From Oceaniglobus trochenteri (lineage in GTDB: Bacteria; Pseudomonadota; Alphaproteobacteria; Rhodobacterales; Rhodobacteraceae), in NCBI RefSeq assembly GCF_020529025.1, contig NZ_JACNMM010000007.1:247521-311520 (forward strand): a stretch of 64,000 nucleotides of DNA, read 5' to 3'. How positions within the stretch are numbered: position 1 is the stretch's first letter; each line of letters begins with the position of its first letter. The position numbers were made by a program, and so were the translations under genes. Positions 1-8,269 of this stretch are shown here, one piece after another. The notes below the pieces were generated by a model. It did not search any database and had not been told where the DNA came from. It worked only from the letters and a program-made list of their open reading frames with translations.

Positions 1-30
1 ATGTTCTGTTTGGTTCTGGTTCTCACCCTG

Positions 31-1308
31 TCACCGCAGGAATTCCAGCGGCACGAGGACGATCTGGGGAAAGGCGATCAGGATCATCAGCACGATCACC
101 TGCGACAAGAGAAAGGGCGCCACGCCATAGATCACCTGGCCCAGGGGCACCCGGGCCACGCCGCTGACCACGTTCAGCACCACCCCCACGGGCGGCGTGA
201 TCAGCCCGACGCAGGTGGTCATCACGAAGATGACGCCGAAGTAAACCGGGTCGATCCCCGCCTCGCGCACCAGGGGCATCAGGACGGGCGACAGGATCAG
301 GATCGTCGGCGCCAGATCAAGAACCGTACCGATCACCAGCACCAGCAGGACGATGACCAGCATCAGAAGGCGCGGCCGGTCGATCAGCGGCTGGATCAGC
401 CCGCCGATTTCCGCCGGAATGTTGGCCCGCGTGATCAGCCAAGATGTGACCAGCGCCGAGGCCACCAGGAAAAGCACGATCGAGGTGGTCTTCGCCGCCG
501 TGACGCAGACGCCGTAAAGATCGCGGATCTTCAGTTCGCGATAGATGAACATGCCGACGAACAGGGCATAGACGGCGGCGATCACCGCGGCCTCGGTGGG
601 CGTGAAGATGCCGAACCGGATGCCCCCCAGGATGATGACGGGCATGAACAGCGCCCAGATGGCATCGAAGGCGGCGCGCCCGCGCGCCTTGCCCGACTGG
701 CGCGGCAGCGTCTTTACCTTTTCCTTGCGGGCAACGAAGGTCCACATGGCAATCAGGGCCGTGGCCATCATCAGGCCGGGCACGATGCCGCCCATGAACA
801 GGCCGGTGATCGATACATTGGCCGCCACGCCGAAGATGATGAAGGCGATCGAGGGCGGAATCACCGGGGCGATCACCCCGCCCGCAGCCATCAGCCCCGA
901 GGCACGCGGCACGTTGTATCCTGCATCGCGCATCATCGGAATCAGGATCGCCGCCAGCGCCGCCGAATCGGCGGCGGCCGAACCCGACAGGCTGGCCATG
1001 ATCACGGCGGCAAAGATCGCCACCAGCCCCAGCCCGCCGCGGATGTGCCCCACGCAGGCAACCGCGAAGCCGACGATCCGCTTGGATAGCCCGCCGGCGT
1101 TCATCAGTTCGCCCGCCAGAAGGAAGAAGGGAATGGCCAGCAAGGTAAAAGTATTGGCCCCCGAGATCATGTTCTGCGCCACGATCTGGGTGTTGAAGAT
1201 ACCCATATAGCCCATCAGGACGATGCCGCAGAACATCAGCGCAAAGGCCACCGGAACGCCGAAGGCCAGGGTGCCGAACAGGGTGACGAGAAAAACGCCG
1301 ATGGTCAT
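31..1308 (-). CDS. dctM: TRAP transporter large permease subunit (DctM family)
   Basis: A 425-residue, strongly hydrophobic protein of the usual DctM length. It would form the 12-TM inner-membrane channel of a tripartite ATP-independent periplasmic transporter that takes up organic acids with a sodium gradient. Family-typical stretches are visible: the start MTIGVFLVTLFGTLAFGVPV, the LLAIPFFLLAGELMNAGGLS segment and the small-residue motif SLSGSAAADSAALAAILIPM. Its start overlaps the dctQ stop by 4 nt, so the two permeases are co-translated. No DctP binding protein lies in the window. It may sit just beyond the left edge, downstream in the same transcript. The substrate cannot be read from this protein. 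Confidence 0.95.
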   Translation of the reverse strand: MTIGVFLVTLFGTLAFGVPVAFALMFCGIVLMGYMGIFNTQIVAQNMISGANTFTLLAIPFFLLAGELMNAGGLSKRIVGFAVACVGHIRGGLGLVAIFAAVIMASLSGSAAADSAALAAILIPMMRDAGYNVPRASGLMAAGGVIAPVIPPSIAFIIFGVAANVSITGLFMGGIVPGLMMATALIAMWTFVARKEKVKTLPRQSGKARGRAAFDAIWALFMPVIILGGIRFGIFTPTEAAVIAAVYALFVGMFIYRELKIRDLYGVCVTAAKTTSIVLFLVASALVTSWLITRANIPAEIGGLIQPLIDRPRLLMLVIVLLVLVIGTVLDLAPTILILSPVLMPLVREAGIDPVYFGVIFVMTTCVGLITPPVGVVLNVVSGVARVPLGQVIYGVAPFLLSQVIVLMILIAFPQIVLVPLEFLR

Positions 1309-1865
1309 CGCGTCACCTCTTCCTTCGGGCTGCGCAGGTCTTCGGGCACCAGTTCATTGGGGTCGATCTCGCCGGCGAAGCGGGCGATCTCGGCCTCACT
1401 CATCCGGCCGGTGACGATGCGCAACAACCGGATAACGGCAATCAGCCCGATTCCGAGCGAGGTGAAATAGCCGACACCGAAGACCCAGATCATCGACATG
1501 CCCACCACCGCCGCCGTCATCGAGGCGTTGATGTCGTGCTGTTTCCAGGTGCCCCAGAAGAAGACCGCCATGCAGATCAGCACCACGATGTTGCTGACCG
1601 CCATGCAGGCCAGCCGGCCGCGCCGCCCGAACAGGCGCACCATGGTTTCCACCCCGATATGCCCGTGTTCGCCAAAGGCCAGAACGGCGCCGGTGAAGGT
1701 GAGCCAGACGAAGAAATACCGTGACATCTCTTCCGAGAAATTCAGCCCCGAGTTGAACGCATAGCGCAGCACCACGTTGCCGAACACCATGATGACCATT
1801 CCCACAAGAAGCAGGACAAGAACCGCCTCGATCATGCGTACCAAGGCTTGGGTCAGCCGTTCCAT
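1305..1865 (-). CDS. dctQ: TRAP transporter small permease subunit (DctQ family)
   Basis: A 186-residue small membrane subunit with four predicted TM helices, including VLLLVGMVIMVFGNVVLRYA, FFVWLTFTGAVLAF and VVLICMAVFFWGTW. The DctQ hallmark region around the EEMSRYFFVWLTF stretch is clear. The ATG at 1865 was chosen because it begins directly before the first hydrophobic helix and has CGGAG upstream. The reading frame stays open to 1961, but the extra 32 residues are polar and out of character. It is first of the dctQM pair and divergent from the denD-like gene, so the roughly 236 bp between them should hold both promoters. The cytoplasmic C-terminal tail is unusually long and acidic. Confidence 0.92.
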   Translation of the reverse strand: MERLTQALVRMIEAVLVLLLVGMVIMVFGNVVLRYAFNSGLNFSEEMSRYFFVWLTFTGAVLAFGEHGHIGVETMVRLFGRRGRLACMAVSNIVVLICMAVFFWGTWKQHDINASMTAAVVGMSMIWVFGVGYFTSLGIGLIAVIRLLRIVTGRMSEAEIARFAGEIDPNELVPEDLRSPKEEVTR

Positions 1866-2101
1866 CGCCGACTCCGATGAACCTGTGTCTTGATGTCCTG
1901 CACCAGGTGTCCTCCCCAAGGCCGTGCGGTCATTGGCATTTTTCTGACAGGTTCGCGCCACGGTTGCAACGCCAACAGCAGCCTCCTCTGACCGGGATTT
2001 TGCACCGGCGATCCCGACCGGCGCGGCGCGCGGGCTTTCAACCGGCGCGCGCCGGGGTTAGGGATTGGCATCGCCAGTCAGAAACCCGCAGGACACAACC
2101 C

Positions 2102-3082
2102 ATGAAAATTCTCGTTATCGGCGCCGCCGGCATGATCGGCCGCAAGTTGACCCAGGCGATTCTCGATCAGGGCGGGATCGGCGGAGGCAGGGTCGATCAC
2201 ATGCTGCTGGCCGACGTGATCGAACCCGTTGTGCCCGCGGGGGCCCCGGCCACGGCGCTGGCCGTCGATCTTGGCGATCCCGGCACGGCAGCGCGGCTGC
2301 TGGCCGACCGGCCCGACGTGATCTTTCATCTTGCCGCCGTGGTATCGGGCGAGGCCGAGGTGGATTTCGAGAAGGGCTATCGCGTCAATCTCGACGGCAC
2401 GCGCGCCCTGCTGGAAACCATCCGCACTACCCCGGACTACATGCCCCGGCTGGTCTTCGCCTCATCACTGGCCGTGTTCGGCCCCCCCTTCCCCGCCCGC
2501 ATTCCCGACGATTTTGCCCCGACCCCGCGCACCAGCTATGGCATCCAGAAGTTGATGGCCGAATCGCTGATCTCGGATTATTCGCGCAAGGGCATGGTCG
2601 AGGGCGTATCGCTGCGCCTGCCCACCATCTGCATCCGCCCGGGCAAGCCGAACCGCGCCGCTTCGGGCTTCTTTTCGGGCATCCTGCGCGAACCCCTCAT
2701 CGGACAAGAGGCCGTGCTGCCCGTGCCGGACAGCGTGCGCCACTGGTTTGCAAGTCCGCGCAGTGCCACGGGGTTCTTTCTTCATGCGGCAACGATGGAT
2801 CTGGCGCCGCTGGATCATCGCCGTGCCCTGAACATGCCCGGTCTCTCGGCCACCGTGGCCGAGCAGATCGAGGCCCTGCGCGCCGTGGCGGGCCAGGCGG
2901 CGGTCGACCTGATCCGCCCCGAACCCGACGCGCTGGTGGCCGGCATCGTCGAGGGCTGGGCCAGCGATTATGACGCCACCCGCGCCCATGCCCTGGGCTT
3001 TGCCGCCGAAACCGATTTCCAGCAGATCATCCGCGCCCATATCGAGGACGAGTTGGACAACCAGGCGTCAATTTCCGGCTGA
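2102..3082 (+). CDS. denD: NAD-dependent epimerase/dehydratase family, D-erythronate dehydrogenase-like (DenD)
   Basis: A 326-residue extended short-chain dehydrogenase. The Rossmann motif GAAGMIG lies at residues 8-14, a Ser appears in VFASSLAVFG, and the catalytic Tyr-x3-Lys is in TSYGIQKLMAE. The RLPTICIRPGKPNRAASGF segment is typical of the DenD group, which oxidises D-erythronate to 2-keto-D-erythronate. The ATG at 2102 begins exactly at the beta strand of the nucleotide fold; the open frame upstream to 1877 is not protein-like. Divergence from a TRAP permease pair fits tetronate uptake and oxidation, but the downstream kinase, isomerase and aldolase genes (otnK/otnI/otnC) are absent here. 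It could act on another sugar acid. Confidence 0.82.
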   Translation: MKILVIGAAGMIGRKLTQAILDQGGIGGGRVDHMLLADVIEPVVPAGAPATALAVDLGDPGTAARLLADRPDVIFHLAAVVSGEAEVDFEKGYRVNLDGTRALLETIRTTPDYMPRLVFASSLAVFGPPFPARIPDDFAPTPRTSYGIQKLMAESLISDYSRKGMVEGVSLRLPTICIRPGKPNRAASGFFSGILREPLIGQEAVLPVPDSVRHWFASPRSATGFFLHAATMDLAPLDHRRALNMPGLSATVAEQIEALRAVAGQAAVDLIRPEPDALVAGIVEGWASDYDATRAHALGFAAETDFQQIIRAHIEDELDNQASISG

Positions 3083-3087
3083 GAAAG

Positions 3088-3105
3088 TCCCGCCACAGCG
3101 CGGGA
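3088..3105 (+). terminator. Possible weak terminator hairpin after denD
   Basis: A perfect 6-bp inverted repeat (TCCCGC/GCGGGA) with a 6-nt loop starts 6 nt after the denD stop codon. No T-run follows, so intrinsic termination would be weak. A second 6-bp GC hairpin at 3217-3234 overlaps the end of the convergent thiY-like gene. Confidence 0.3.
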
Positions 3106-3233
3106 AAGATCGCGACAGCCCCAGAGAGGAACCGGCCGCCCAAGGGCGCGCCCGGTTCCGCCAGCCCTGGCATGGCGGGCATGTTCGCATCGCGCGCTGT
3201 CGCCTAGGCACCGGGGGGCCGGCCATTTCCGGC

Positions 3234-4217
3234 CTACCGCGCCATCCAGGTCTGGTTGAACCAGCCCGAAACCTCGCCCGGCCATTCCATCGCCCTGCCC
3301 TTTGTGTCGCGAAGAACGCCGCTGTCGAACAGAAACTTCGCCATCGTGGCGAAACGGTCTGCATCTATCGTGCCCATCGGCGTGCTGCCCTCTTTCATGT
3401 AGCCGCCTTCGACGATCTTGGTCATCGAGCCCCGCACCAGTTCGGGGCGGGGAAAGTCGCCCGCCGCGATCAGCAGATCCGCCGCCTCGTCGGGGTGTTG
3501 TTCGGACCATTCGTAACCGGCCTGGGTTGCCGACATGAAGGCCGCCACCCGTTCCGCATCCGCGCGCAGAACGTCGCTTCGGGTGCCGATATATCCGTTC
3601 TGCTGATCGGGGACGCCGTAGTCGGCATAGGTGAACGAAGACTGATCGCGGCCCAGAAGCTCGCTGTTCACGCCCTCCCATGTTGCGACTTCAAGGGTGA
3701 AATCGACCCGCCCGGCCGCCAGGGCCTCGTAAGCGCCGGCGCCCAGCGTGACGGTGTCATAGACCGGATCGCCGCCGTCGTGGTCGATCATGGTACGGAT
3801 CAAGGCGTCTTCCCAGGCGCTGCCGAAGCCTGCATAGGTCTTGCCCGACAGATCGGCGGGCCGGGTGATTTCGGCATTGTCGCTGTTGTAGACCAGCCGC
3901 CCGGTTTCGTGCTGCATCGTCGCCCAAAGCGCCGTCAGGTCGGTGCCGGCTGCCCGTGCGCTCATGAATCCCAGGGCTGTCATATAGGCGAAGTCCGCAA
4001 CACCCGAGGCCAGAAGCGCGGTGGAACTGGTGTCGGAATAGGGCAGGATTTCCACCTCCAGCCCCGCCTTTTCGTAAAGCCCACGGTCACGGGCCGCGAT
4101 CAGGCCGACGTGATTGGTGTTCAGGGTCCAGTCCAGCGCGATGGTCACCCGGTCCTGCGCCTGGGCGGATATGGGCAGGGCAGTGCAGAGGGCCAGGATC
4201 AGGCTGCGAAATGTCAT
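3234..4217 (-). CDS. thiY: ABC transporter substrate-binding protein, thiamine-precursor (ThiY/NMT1 family)
   Basis: A 327-residue periplasmic binding protein with a signal peptide of about 20 residues (MTFRSLILALCTALPISAQA) followed by VTIALDWTLNTNHVGLIAARDRG, the classical NMT1/THI5-like opening. This family binds thiamine pyrimidine precursors such as formylaminopyrimidine or HMP. The CCCFC motif of the yeast THI5 synthase is not seen, in line with a transport role. ATG 4217 was chosen because it begins at the signal peptide; the frame runs open to 4433 only as a shadow of the ATPase gene. It is last in the riboswitch-led operon, 2 nt after the ATPase stop. Confidence 0.9.
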   Translation of the reverse strand: MTFRSLILALCTALPISAQAQDRVTIALDWTLNTNHVGLIAARDRGLYEKAGLEVEILPYSDTSSTALLASGVADFAYMTALGFMSARAAGTDLTALWATMQHETGRLVYNSDNAEITRPADLSGKTYAGFGSAWEDALIRTMIDHDGGDPVYDTVTLGAGAYEALAAGRVDFTLEVATWEGVNSELLGRDQSSFTYADYGVPDQQNGYIGTRSDVLRADAERVAAFMSATQAGYEWSEQHPDEAADLLIAAGDFPRPELVRGSMTKIVEGGYMKEGSTPMGTIDADRFATMAKFLFDSGVLRDTKGRAMEWPGEVSGWFNQTWMAR

Positions 4218-4219
4218 GG

Positions 4220-4954
4220 TCAGGTCTCCAGAAGCAGGTTTTTCAGGGTGGTCCGAATCTCGGCCAGGGCGGCCTCGCTCCGGTTTTGGCGGGGGGTGGT
4301 GATGGGGATGTCGGCCGCCAGGGGGCCGGGGCCGGCCGACATGACAAGAAGGCGGTCGGCCATCTGTGTCGCTTCGTGCAGGTCGTGGGTGACCATCAGC
4401 ACACCGCGCGGCACCCGGGCCAACCTGTCGCAAAGCCAGCCCTGCATTTTCAGCCGCGTCACCGCATCCAGCGCCGAGAAGGGTTCATCCAGAAGAATGA
4501 ACCGGCTGTCCTGCACAATGGTGCGCAGGAAGGCCGCGCGTTGGCGCATGCCGCCGGAAATCTGGTCGGGGTACAGGTCTTCGCAGGTTTCAAGGCCGAA
4601 ATCGGGGAAGAACGGCCGCACCTTTGCCCGCGCGGCGGCGGGGCCTGTGCCCGCCACCTCAAGCCCAAGCGCGGCGTTGCCCGCGATGGTCAGCCAGGGA
4701 AACAGGGCGTCGCTTTGGGGTTGATAGGCAAGGGCGCAATGCGGGCGCGGAATTGCCTGCCCGTTAAGCAGAAGCGCACCTTCGGCGTCGATCCCGGGGG
4801 CCAGGATACCGGCCAGCCATTTCAGGACCGAGGTCTTGCCGCAACCGGAAGGCCCGATCAGGCAGGTGATCTGCCCCACCTCAAGGGTGCAGGAAAAATC
4901 GGTGACAAGGGCGCGCCCCTTCACCGACAGCGTCAGCCCCTCAACCCTCAGCAT
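4220..4954 (-). CDS. thiZ: ABC transporter ATPase, thiamine-precursor uptake (ThiZ-like)
   Basis: A 244-residue nucleotide-binding subunit. It shows Walker A GPSGCGKTS, a Q-loop in LAYQPQSDALFPW, the signature ISGGMRQRAAF, Walker B FILLDEPFSALD and the switch THDLHEA. It powers uptake through the adjacent permease with the ThiY-type binding protein. Its start overlaps the permease stop by 14 nt and its stop is 2 nt before the binding-protein start, so the three are one translational unit. The signature has Met in place of the more common Gln (SGGMRQR), as in many nitrate/taurine/thiamine-precursor importers. Confidence 0.92.
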   Translation of the reverse strand: MLRVEGLTLSVKGRALVTDFSCTLEVGQITCLIGPSGCGKTSVLKWLAGILAPGIDAEGALLLNGQAIPRPHCALAYQPQSDALFPWLTIAGNAALGLEVAGTGPAAARAKVRPFFPDFGLETCEDLYPDQISGGMRQRAAFLRTIVQDSRFILLDEPFSALDAVTRLKMQGWLCDRLARVPRGVLMVTHDLHEATQMADRLLVMSAGPGPLAADIPITTPRQNRSEAALAEIRTTLKNLLLET

Positions 4955-5708
4955 TGCGGCTCTTTCGCTGGGCCGGGTCGGTCAGGCCTTCGATCAGGCG
5001 CAGCGCCGCCAGCAACGACAGGGTAAGCCCGGCCGAAACCACGACAGCCGCCAGAACCAGATCGGCCCGAAAGCTGTTCTTCGCCGTGAGGATGTAGATG
5101 CCCAACCCCTGCCGTGCGCCCGCGTATTCGGCAAAGATGGTCGCGACGATGGCATAGGTCGCCGAAATCTTCAGACCGGCAAAGAAGGAAGGCCGCGCCG
5201 TGGGCAGGGTGGCGCGCCGAAAGATCGCCCAACTCCCTGCCCGCATTGCCTTCAACAGGTCAAGATAGGCCTGGGGTACCCGGCCATAGCCCGACAGCAG
5301 GCTGACAAGGATCGGAAAAAAGGTGACAAGGATGACCAGCAGCACCTTGGGCAGGATGCCAAAGCCGAACCACAGGATCATCAGCGGCGCCAGCGCGACC
5401 AGCGGAATGGTCTGGCTGGCGACAAGCAGCGGCATCAACCCGCGCTGCAACCACGGGCTGAAGTGAAGCGTGACAGACGCAACGAAGGCGAAGGCGACCG
5501 AGGTGGAAAAACCCAGCGTCGCCACCCCGATCGTGCTGATGGCATGGGGCGCAAGGGCCGCGCGTTCCACCACAAGGGCGCGCAGCACATCCGTTGGCGC
5601 GGGCAGGATCAGGGGCGAAACGGCCGCCATGGCGCAATAAAGCTGCCACGTCAGAAGAAACGCGGCGCCCAGCAACAGGGTCGGCAGGATGGATTTCACA
5701 AGCGGCAT
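4941..5708 (-). CDS. thiX: ABC transporter permease, thiamine-precursor uptake (ThiX-like)
   Basis: A 255-residue inner-membrane permease of the BPD_transp_1 type with about six TM helices. The N-terminal helix ILPTLLLGAAFLLTWQLYC and the cytoplasmic coupling-loop region (LKAMRAGSWAIFRRATLPTA) are typical of the nitrate/sulfonate/thiamine-precursor permeases. The ATG at 5708 has GGAGA just upstream and fits the first helix; the longer frame to 6095 is a shadow of ykoF. It is second in the riboswitch operon, 38 nt after ykoF. Confidence 0.92.
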   Translation of the reverse strand: MPLVKSILPTLLLGAAFLLTWQLYCAMAAVSPLILPAPTDVLRALVVERAALAPHAISTIGVATLGFSTSVAFAFVASVTLHFSPWLQRGLMPLLVASQTIPLVALAPLMILWFGFGILPKVLLVILVTFFPILVSLLSGYGRVPQAYLDLLKAMRAGSWAIFRRATLPTARPSFFAGLKISATYAIVATIFAEYAGARQGLGIYILTAKNSFRADLVLAAVVVSAGLTLSLLAALRLIEGLTDPAQRKSRNAEG

Positions 5709-5746
5709 GGAATCTCCGGGCGCGCGGCAACCGCGCAGCGTCGCAA

Positions 5747-6364
5747 TCAGACGGGAGAGGCGCTGGGGCTGTTGGCCGAAGCGGTCAGGTCGATGGTGAC
5801 ATGGCCCTCGGCGGGGCCGAACCGCAGGAAAGCCTGGCGGACCGTCTCGAAGACCGCGCCGGCGTCGCCGCGCAACCGGGTGCAGAAGTTCTTGGACTTC
5901 AGGAAGGTGCCCGAATCCTTCAGGAAGGCGATGCAGCCATAGATTTCGTCCATGTGCCGGTCCTGCCCCAGCACGTAGAGCGAGAACTGGATGTCCACCA
6001 CCACCCCGGCGGCGGGCGCGGCACCGACGGCCTTCAACGCCTGTGCCGTCCTTTCTGCAAGCGTCTGATCCTGCGCCCGCACCAGTGTTTCGCAATGGCA
6101 GGACGGGTCATCGGGTTCGCCCGGGCATCCCCGTGACAGGGTGACATGCATGGTGACGTGATCGGGCTGGCGCGCGGCCGCGGCGAAAAGATCGCGGATC
6201 GCGTCGAACAGCGGGTCGGGGGCGCCGACCATGAGGGTCGAGATATCGTCGGTCTCGATCCGCAATTCGCCTTGATAGGGGGCCAGGGCGCTAAGCGCCG
6301 ATGTGATGACCTCCACGAAACGTGAGGTCATCGGATAGAGTGACACTTGCGCGCCTATGAACAT
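5747..6364 (-). CDS. ykoF: YkoF-family thiamine/HMP-binding protein
   Basis: A 205-residue soluble protein with no signal peptide and two tandem ferredoxin-like halves. The first opens VSLYPMTSRFVEVITSAL and the second VVDIQFSLYVLGQDRHMDEI. Both halves carry the Y-P/Y-V-L plus regularly spaced acidic pattern of YkoF. B. subtilis YkoF binds thiamine and belongs to a hydroxymethylpyrimidine uptake system. Here the gene is first in the operon, directly behind the TPP riboswitch. Start ATG 6364 lies 3 nt after GAGGGA, which is also the 3' strand of the aptamer. Likely role: cytoplasmic binding or hand-over of the imported pyrimidine or thiamine. Confidence 0.88.
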   Translation of the reverse strand: MFIGAQVSLYPMTSRFVEVITSALSALAPYQGELRIETDDISTLMVGAPDPLFDAIRDLFAAAARQPDHVTMHVTLSRGCPGEPDDPSCHCETLVRAQDQTLAERTAQALKAVGAAPAAGVVVDIQFSLYVLGQDRHMDEIYGCIAFLKDSGTFLKSKNFCTRLRGDAGAVFETVRQAFLRFGPAEGHVTIDLTASANSPSASPV

Positions 6365-6366
6365 AT

Positions 6367-6453
6367 TCCCTCGCTCCGCCGGCATTATCCGGATCAGCTG
6401 TGAAGGGTTCGCGCGGCCTGCGCATCTCAGCCCCGCTTGGGGCACCCCTGGTC
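6367..6453 (-). ncRNA. TPP riboswitch (THI element)
   Basis: Read on the minus strand, the conserved core is present in order: GGGGTGCCCC, a short GC stem, GGCTGAGA, ACCC, CTGATCCGGATAATGCCGGCG and GAGGGA. These are the P2/J3-2 and P4/P5 elements of the thiamine pyrophosphate aptamer. The helix CCGG-ATAATG-CCGG is perfect. The final GAGGGA is also the Shine-Dalgarno sequence of ykoF, 3 nt before the ATG. TPP binding should therefore hide the ribosome site directly and shut off ykoF-thiXZY. This is a translation-control layout with no room for a separate terminator. Confidence 0.95.
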
Positions 6454-6670
6454 ATGATGTCGGCATTTATGGCGGGCTGAGGATCGGTGTCAACCCGGTC
6501 GGCGGAACCGGCAGACGGGAAAGGGGAACGGGCTGAAACCTTCAAGCAAGGCTGATACAACTGGGCTTCACCGCCATTAGGTGCAGAAAATGCAATCAAA
6601 CCTTTCATTTTTGCAATTTTTACATCTGGCGACCCGCGTTAGAGTTGGGATCACAACAAGGGAGGAACCA
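6454..6670. promoter_or_regulatory. Divergent promoter region, thiamine operon / dpp1 operon
   Basis: About 217 bp between the riboswitch (minus strand) and the dpp1 binding protein (plus strand). It must hold the promoter of the riboswitch transcript and that of dpp1. The right half is AT-richer and contains the T-N11-A element at 6582-6594 described separately. A strong GGAGG at 6661-6665 serves the ATG at 6671. No gene is seen here. Confidence 0.5.
6582..6594. promoter_or_regulatory. Candidate LysR operator upstream of dpp1
   Basis: TGCAGAAAATGCA is an interrupted palindrome (TGCA-N5-TGCA) of the T-N11-A form bound by LysR regulators, and AT follows. The same TGC-N6-TGCAAT pattern sits just upstream of the LysR gene at 14209-14221. 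It is 77 nt before the dpp1 start codon, a usual distance for LysR activation. Confidence 0.45.
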
Positions 6671-8200
6671 ATGAAAGTTCAACGCTGGCGCAGCCTCTGC
6701 GCCGCGAGTGCCATCGCACTTGCCACGTCCTTCGCTCCCGCTCATGCCGGCCCCGAGGACGATACCCTCCGCGCCGCCATGGCCGAAGAGATCCTGAACC
6801 TCGACTACAACTATACCACCAAGCGCGAATACATCATCCTCGCGCAGCTGACAGACGCCACGCTGTTCAACCTCGACCCCGAAACGCAAGAGGTGAACCC
6901 GTCGATCGCCACCGCGTACAAATGGCAGGACGACATGACGCTGGACGTGACCCTGCGCGACGATGTGAAATTCCACGACGGCAGCACGCTGACGCCCGAG
7001 GATGTCGCCTATACCTACAACTGGATCGCGAACCCCGAAAGCGAATCCAACGCGACCGGCGTGGTCGAACGCTGGCTGGACAACGCCGAGGTGACAGGCC
7101 CCAATACGGTGCGGTTCCACCTGAAATCGGTCTATCCGCTGGTCCTGCGCGACATGGCCAACCGGATCATGATCCGCAAGGCCGGCACCTATGACCCCGA
7201 CGGCAAGATCAACCGAGACGCCATGTCCAGCGATCTTGTCGGCACCGGGCCTTACCGGGTTGTCAATTTCGAACCGGGCACCGAACTGGTGCTGGAGCGG
7301 TTCGGGGATTACTTCGGAGAGGCCCCCGAGATCGGCAATATCGTGGTGCGCAACATTCCCGATGTGGGCACCCAGCAGGCCGAACTGATGTCGGGCGGCA
7401 TCGACTGGATGTTCAAGGTGCCGCTGGACCTGGCCGAAAGCCTTGGCGCAACGCCCATGGCCACCCACCTGAGCGGCCCCGATCTGCGTGTCGGCTTCCT
7501 GGTGCTGGACGCGGGCGGTTATACCGACCCGGACGGCCCCCTGACCAACGTTCTGGTGCGCCGGGCCATAAACCATGCCCTGAACACGCCCGAGATGGCC
7601 GAATACCTGATCGGCGGCTCGGCCGAGGCGATCCACACCGCCTGCCATCCCGCGCAGTTCGGCTGCGATCAGGAGGCGGTGGCCTATCCCTATGACCCCG
7701 AGAAGGCAAAGGAGCTTCTGGCCGAGGCAGGGTATCCCGATGGTTTCCCGCTGGAGCTCTGGGCCTACCGCGACAAGGCCGCCTCCGAGGCGATCGCGTC
7801 GGACCTGGCAAAGGCGGGCATCGACGTGACCCTGCGCTACGTCAAGCTGGAAAGCCTGAACCAGGCCCGCGCGGCGCGTGACATCCCGGCCTATTTCGGC
7901 ACTTGGGGCTCGGGCGGAACCGCCGACACCGCCGCCATTGCGCGCATTCACTTCTCGGGTGAATCCGACCGCGACATGTCGGGCGACAAGGATCTGGCCG
8001 AACTTGTCCTTTCGGCCGAACAGACCGCCGACCAGGAAAAGCGCAAGGAGATCTATTCGGAAGCGATCGGCAAGATCGCAGACCAGGCCTATTGGGCGCC
8101 GCTGTTCTCCTACTCGGCCAACTACCTGGTGTCACCGCAACTGGATTTCCCGCTCGACCCCGACGGGCTTCCGCGGCTTCAGAATTCCGCCTGGAAGTGA
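6671..8200 (+). CDS. ABC transporter substrate-binding protein, oligopeptide/nickel type (SBP family 5), dpp1
   Basis: A 509-residue periplasmic solute receptor with a 26-residue signal peptide ending PAHAGPED. Family-5 landmarks are present: NLDYNYTT near the mature start, the VKFHDGSTLTPEDVAYTYNW block and DLVGTGPYRVVNFEPG. This family receives peptides, opines, nickel chelates and other small organic molecules, so the ligand cannot be named. The ATG at 6671 has a textbook GGAGG 5 nt upstream. It is first in a five-gene operon (binding protein, two permeases, double ATPase, lyase). A strong hairpin at 8211-8234 separates it from the permeases, which usually means it is made in excess. Confidence 0.93.
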   Translation: MKVQRWRSLCAASAIALATSFAPAHAGPEDDTLRAAMAEEILNLDYNYTTKREYIILAQLTDATLFNLDPETQEVNPSIATAYKWQDDMTLDVTLRDDVKFHDGSTLTPEDVAYTYNWIANPESESNATGVVERWLDNAEVTGPNTVRFHLKSVYPLVLRDMANRIMIRKAGTYDPDGKINRDAMSSDLVGTGPYRVVNFEPGTELVLERFGDYFGEAPEIGNIVVRNIPDVGTQQAELMSGGIDWMFKVPLDLAESLGATPMATHLSGPDLRVGFLVLDAGGYTDPDGPLTNVLVRRAINHALNTPEMAEYLIGGSAEAIHTACHPAQFGCDQEAVAYPYDPEKAKELLAEAGYPDGFPLELWAYRDKAASEAIASDLAKAGIDVTLRYVKLESLNQARAARDIPAYFGTWGSGGTADTAAIARIHFSGESDRDMSGDKDLAELVLSAEQTADQEKRKEIYSEAIGKIADQAYWAPLFSYSANYLVSPQLDFPLDPDGLPRLQNSAWK

Positions 8201-8210
8201 CACCTTCCCC

Positions 8211-8234
8211 GCGGGGGCCATCCCGGGCCCCCGC
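8211..8234 (+). repeat. Intercistronic hairpin between dpp1 binding protein and permease
   Basis: A perfect 9-bp GC stem (GCGGGGGCC/GGCCCCCGC) with a 6-nt loop, 10 nt after the stop codon of the binding protein. There is no T-run, so it is more likely an mRNA-stabilising or partial-attenuation hairpin than a full terminator. Comparable hairpins occur at the binding-protein/permease junctions at 23228-23252 and 47797-47820. Confidence 0.75.
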
Positions 8235-8269
8235 ACCGGCGCCCGCGCGCCAGAAAGGACCACCGTTTC

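Noticed and set aside
1..1089. 362-residue plus-strand open frame
   Set aside because: His/Asp/Arg/Gln-rich shadow of dctM in GC-rich DNA; no recognisable fold.
2970..4724. 584-residue plus-strand open frame
   Set aside because: Antisense to the thiY and thiZ genes, which have full motifs on the other strand.
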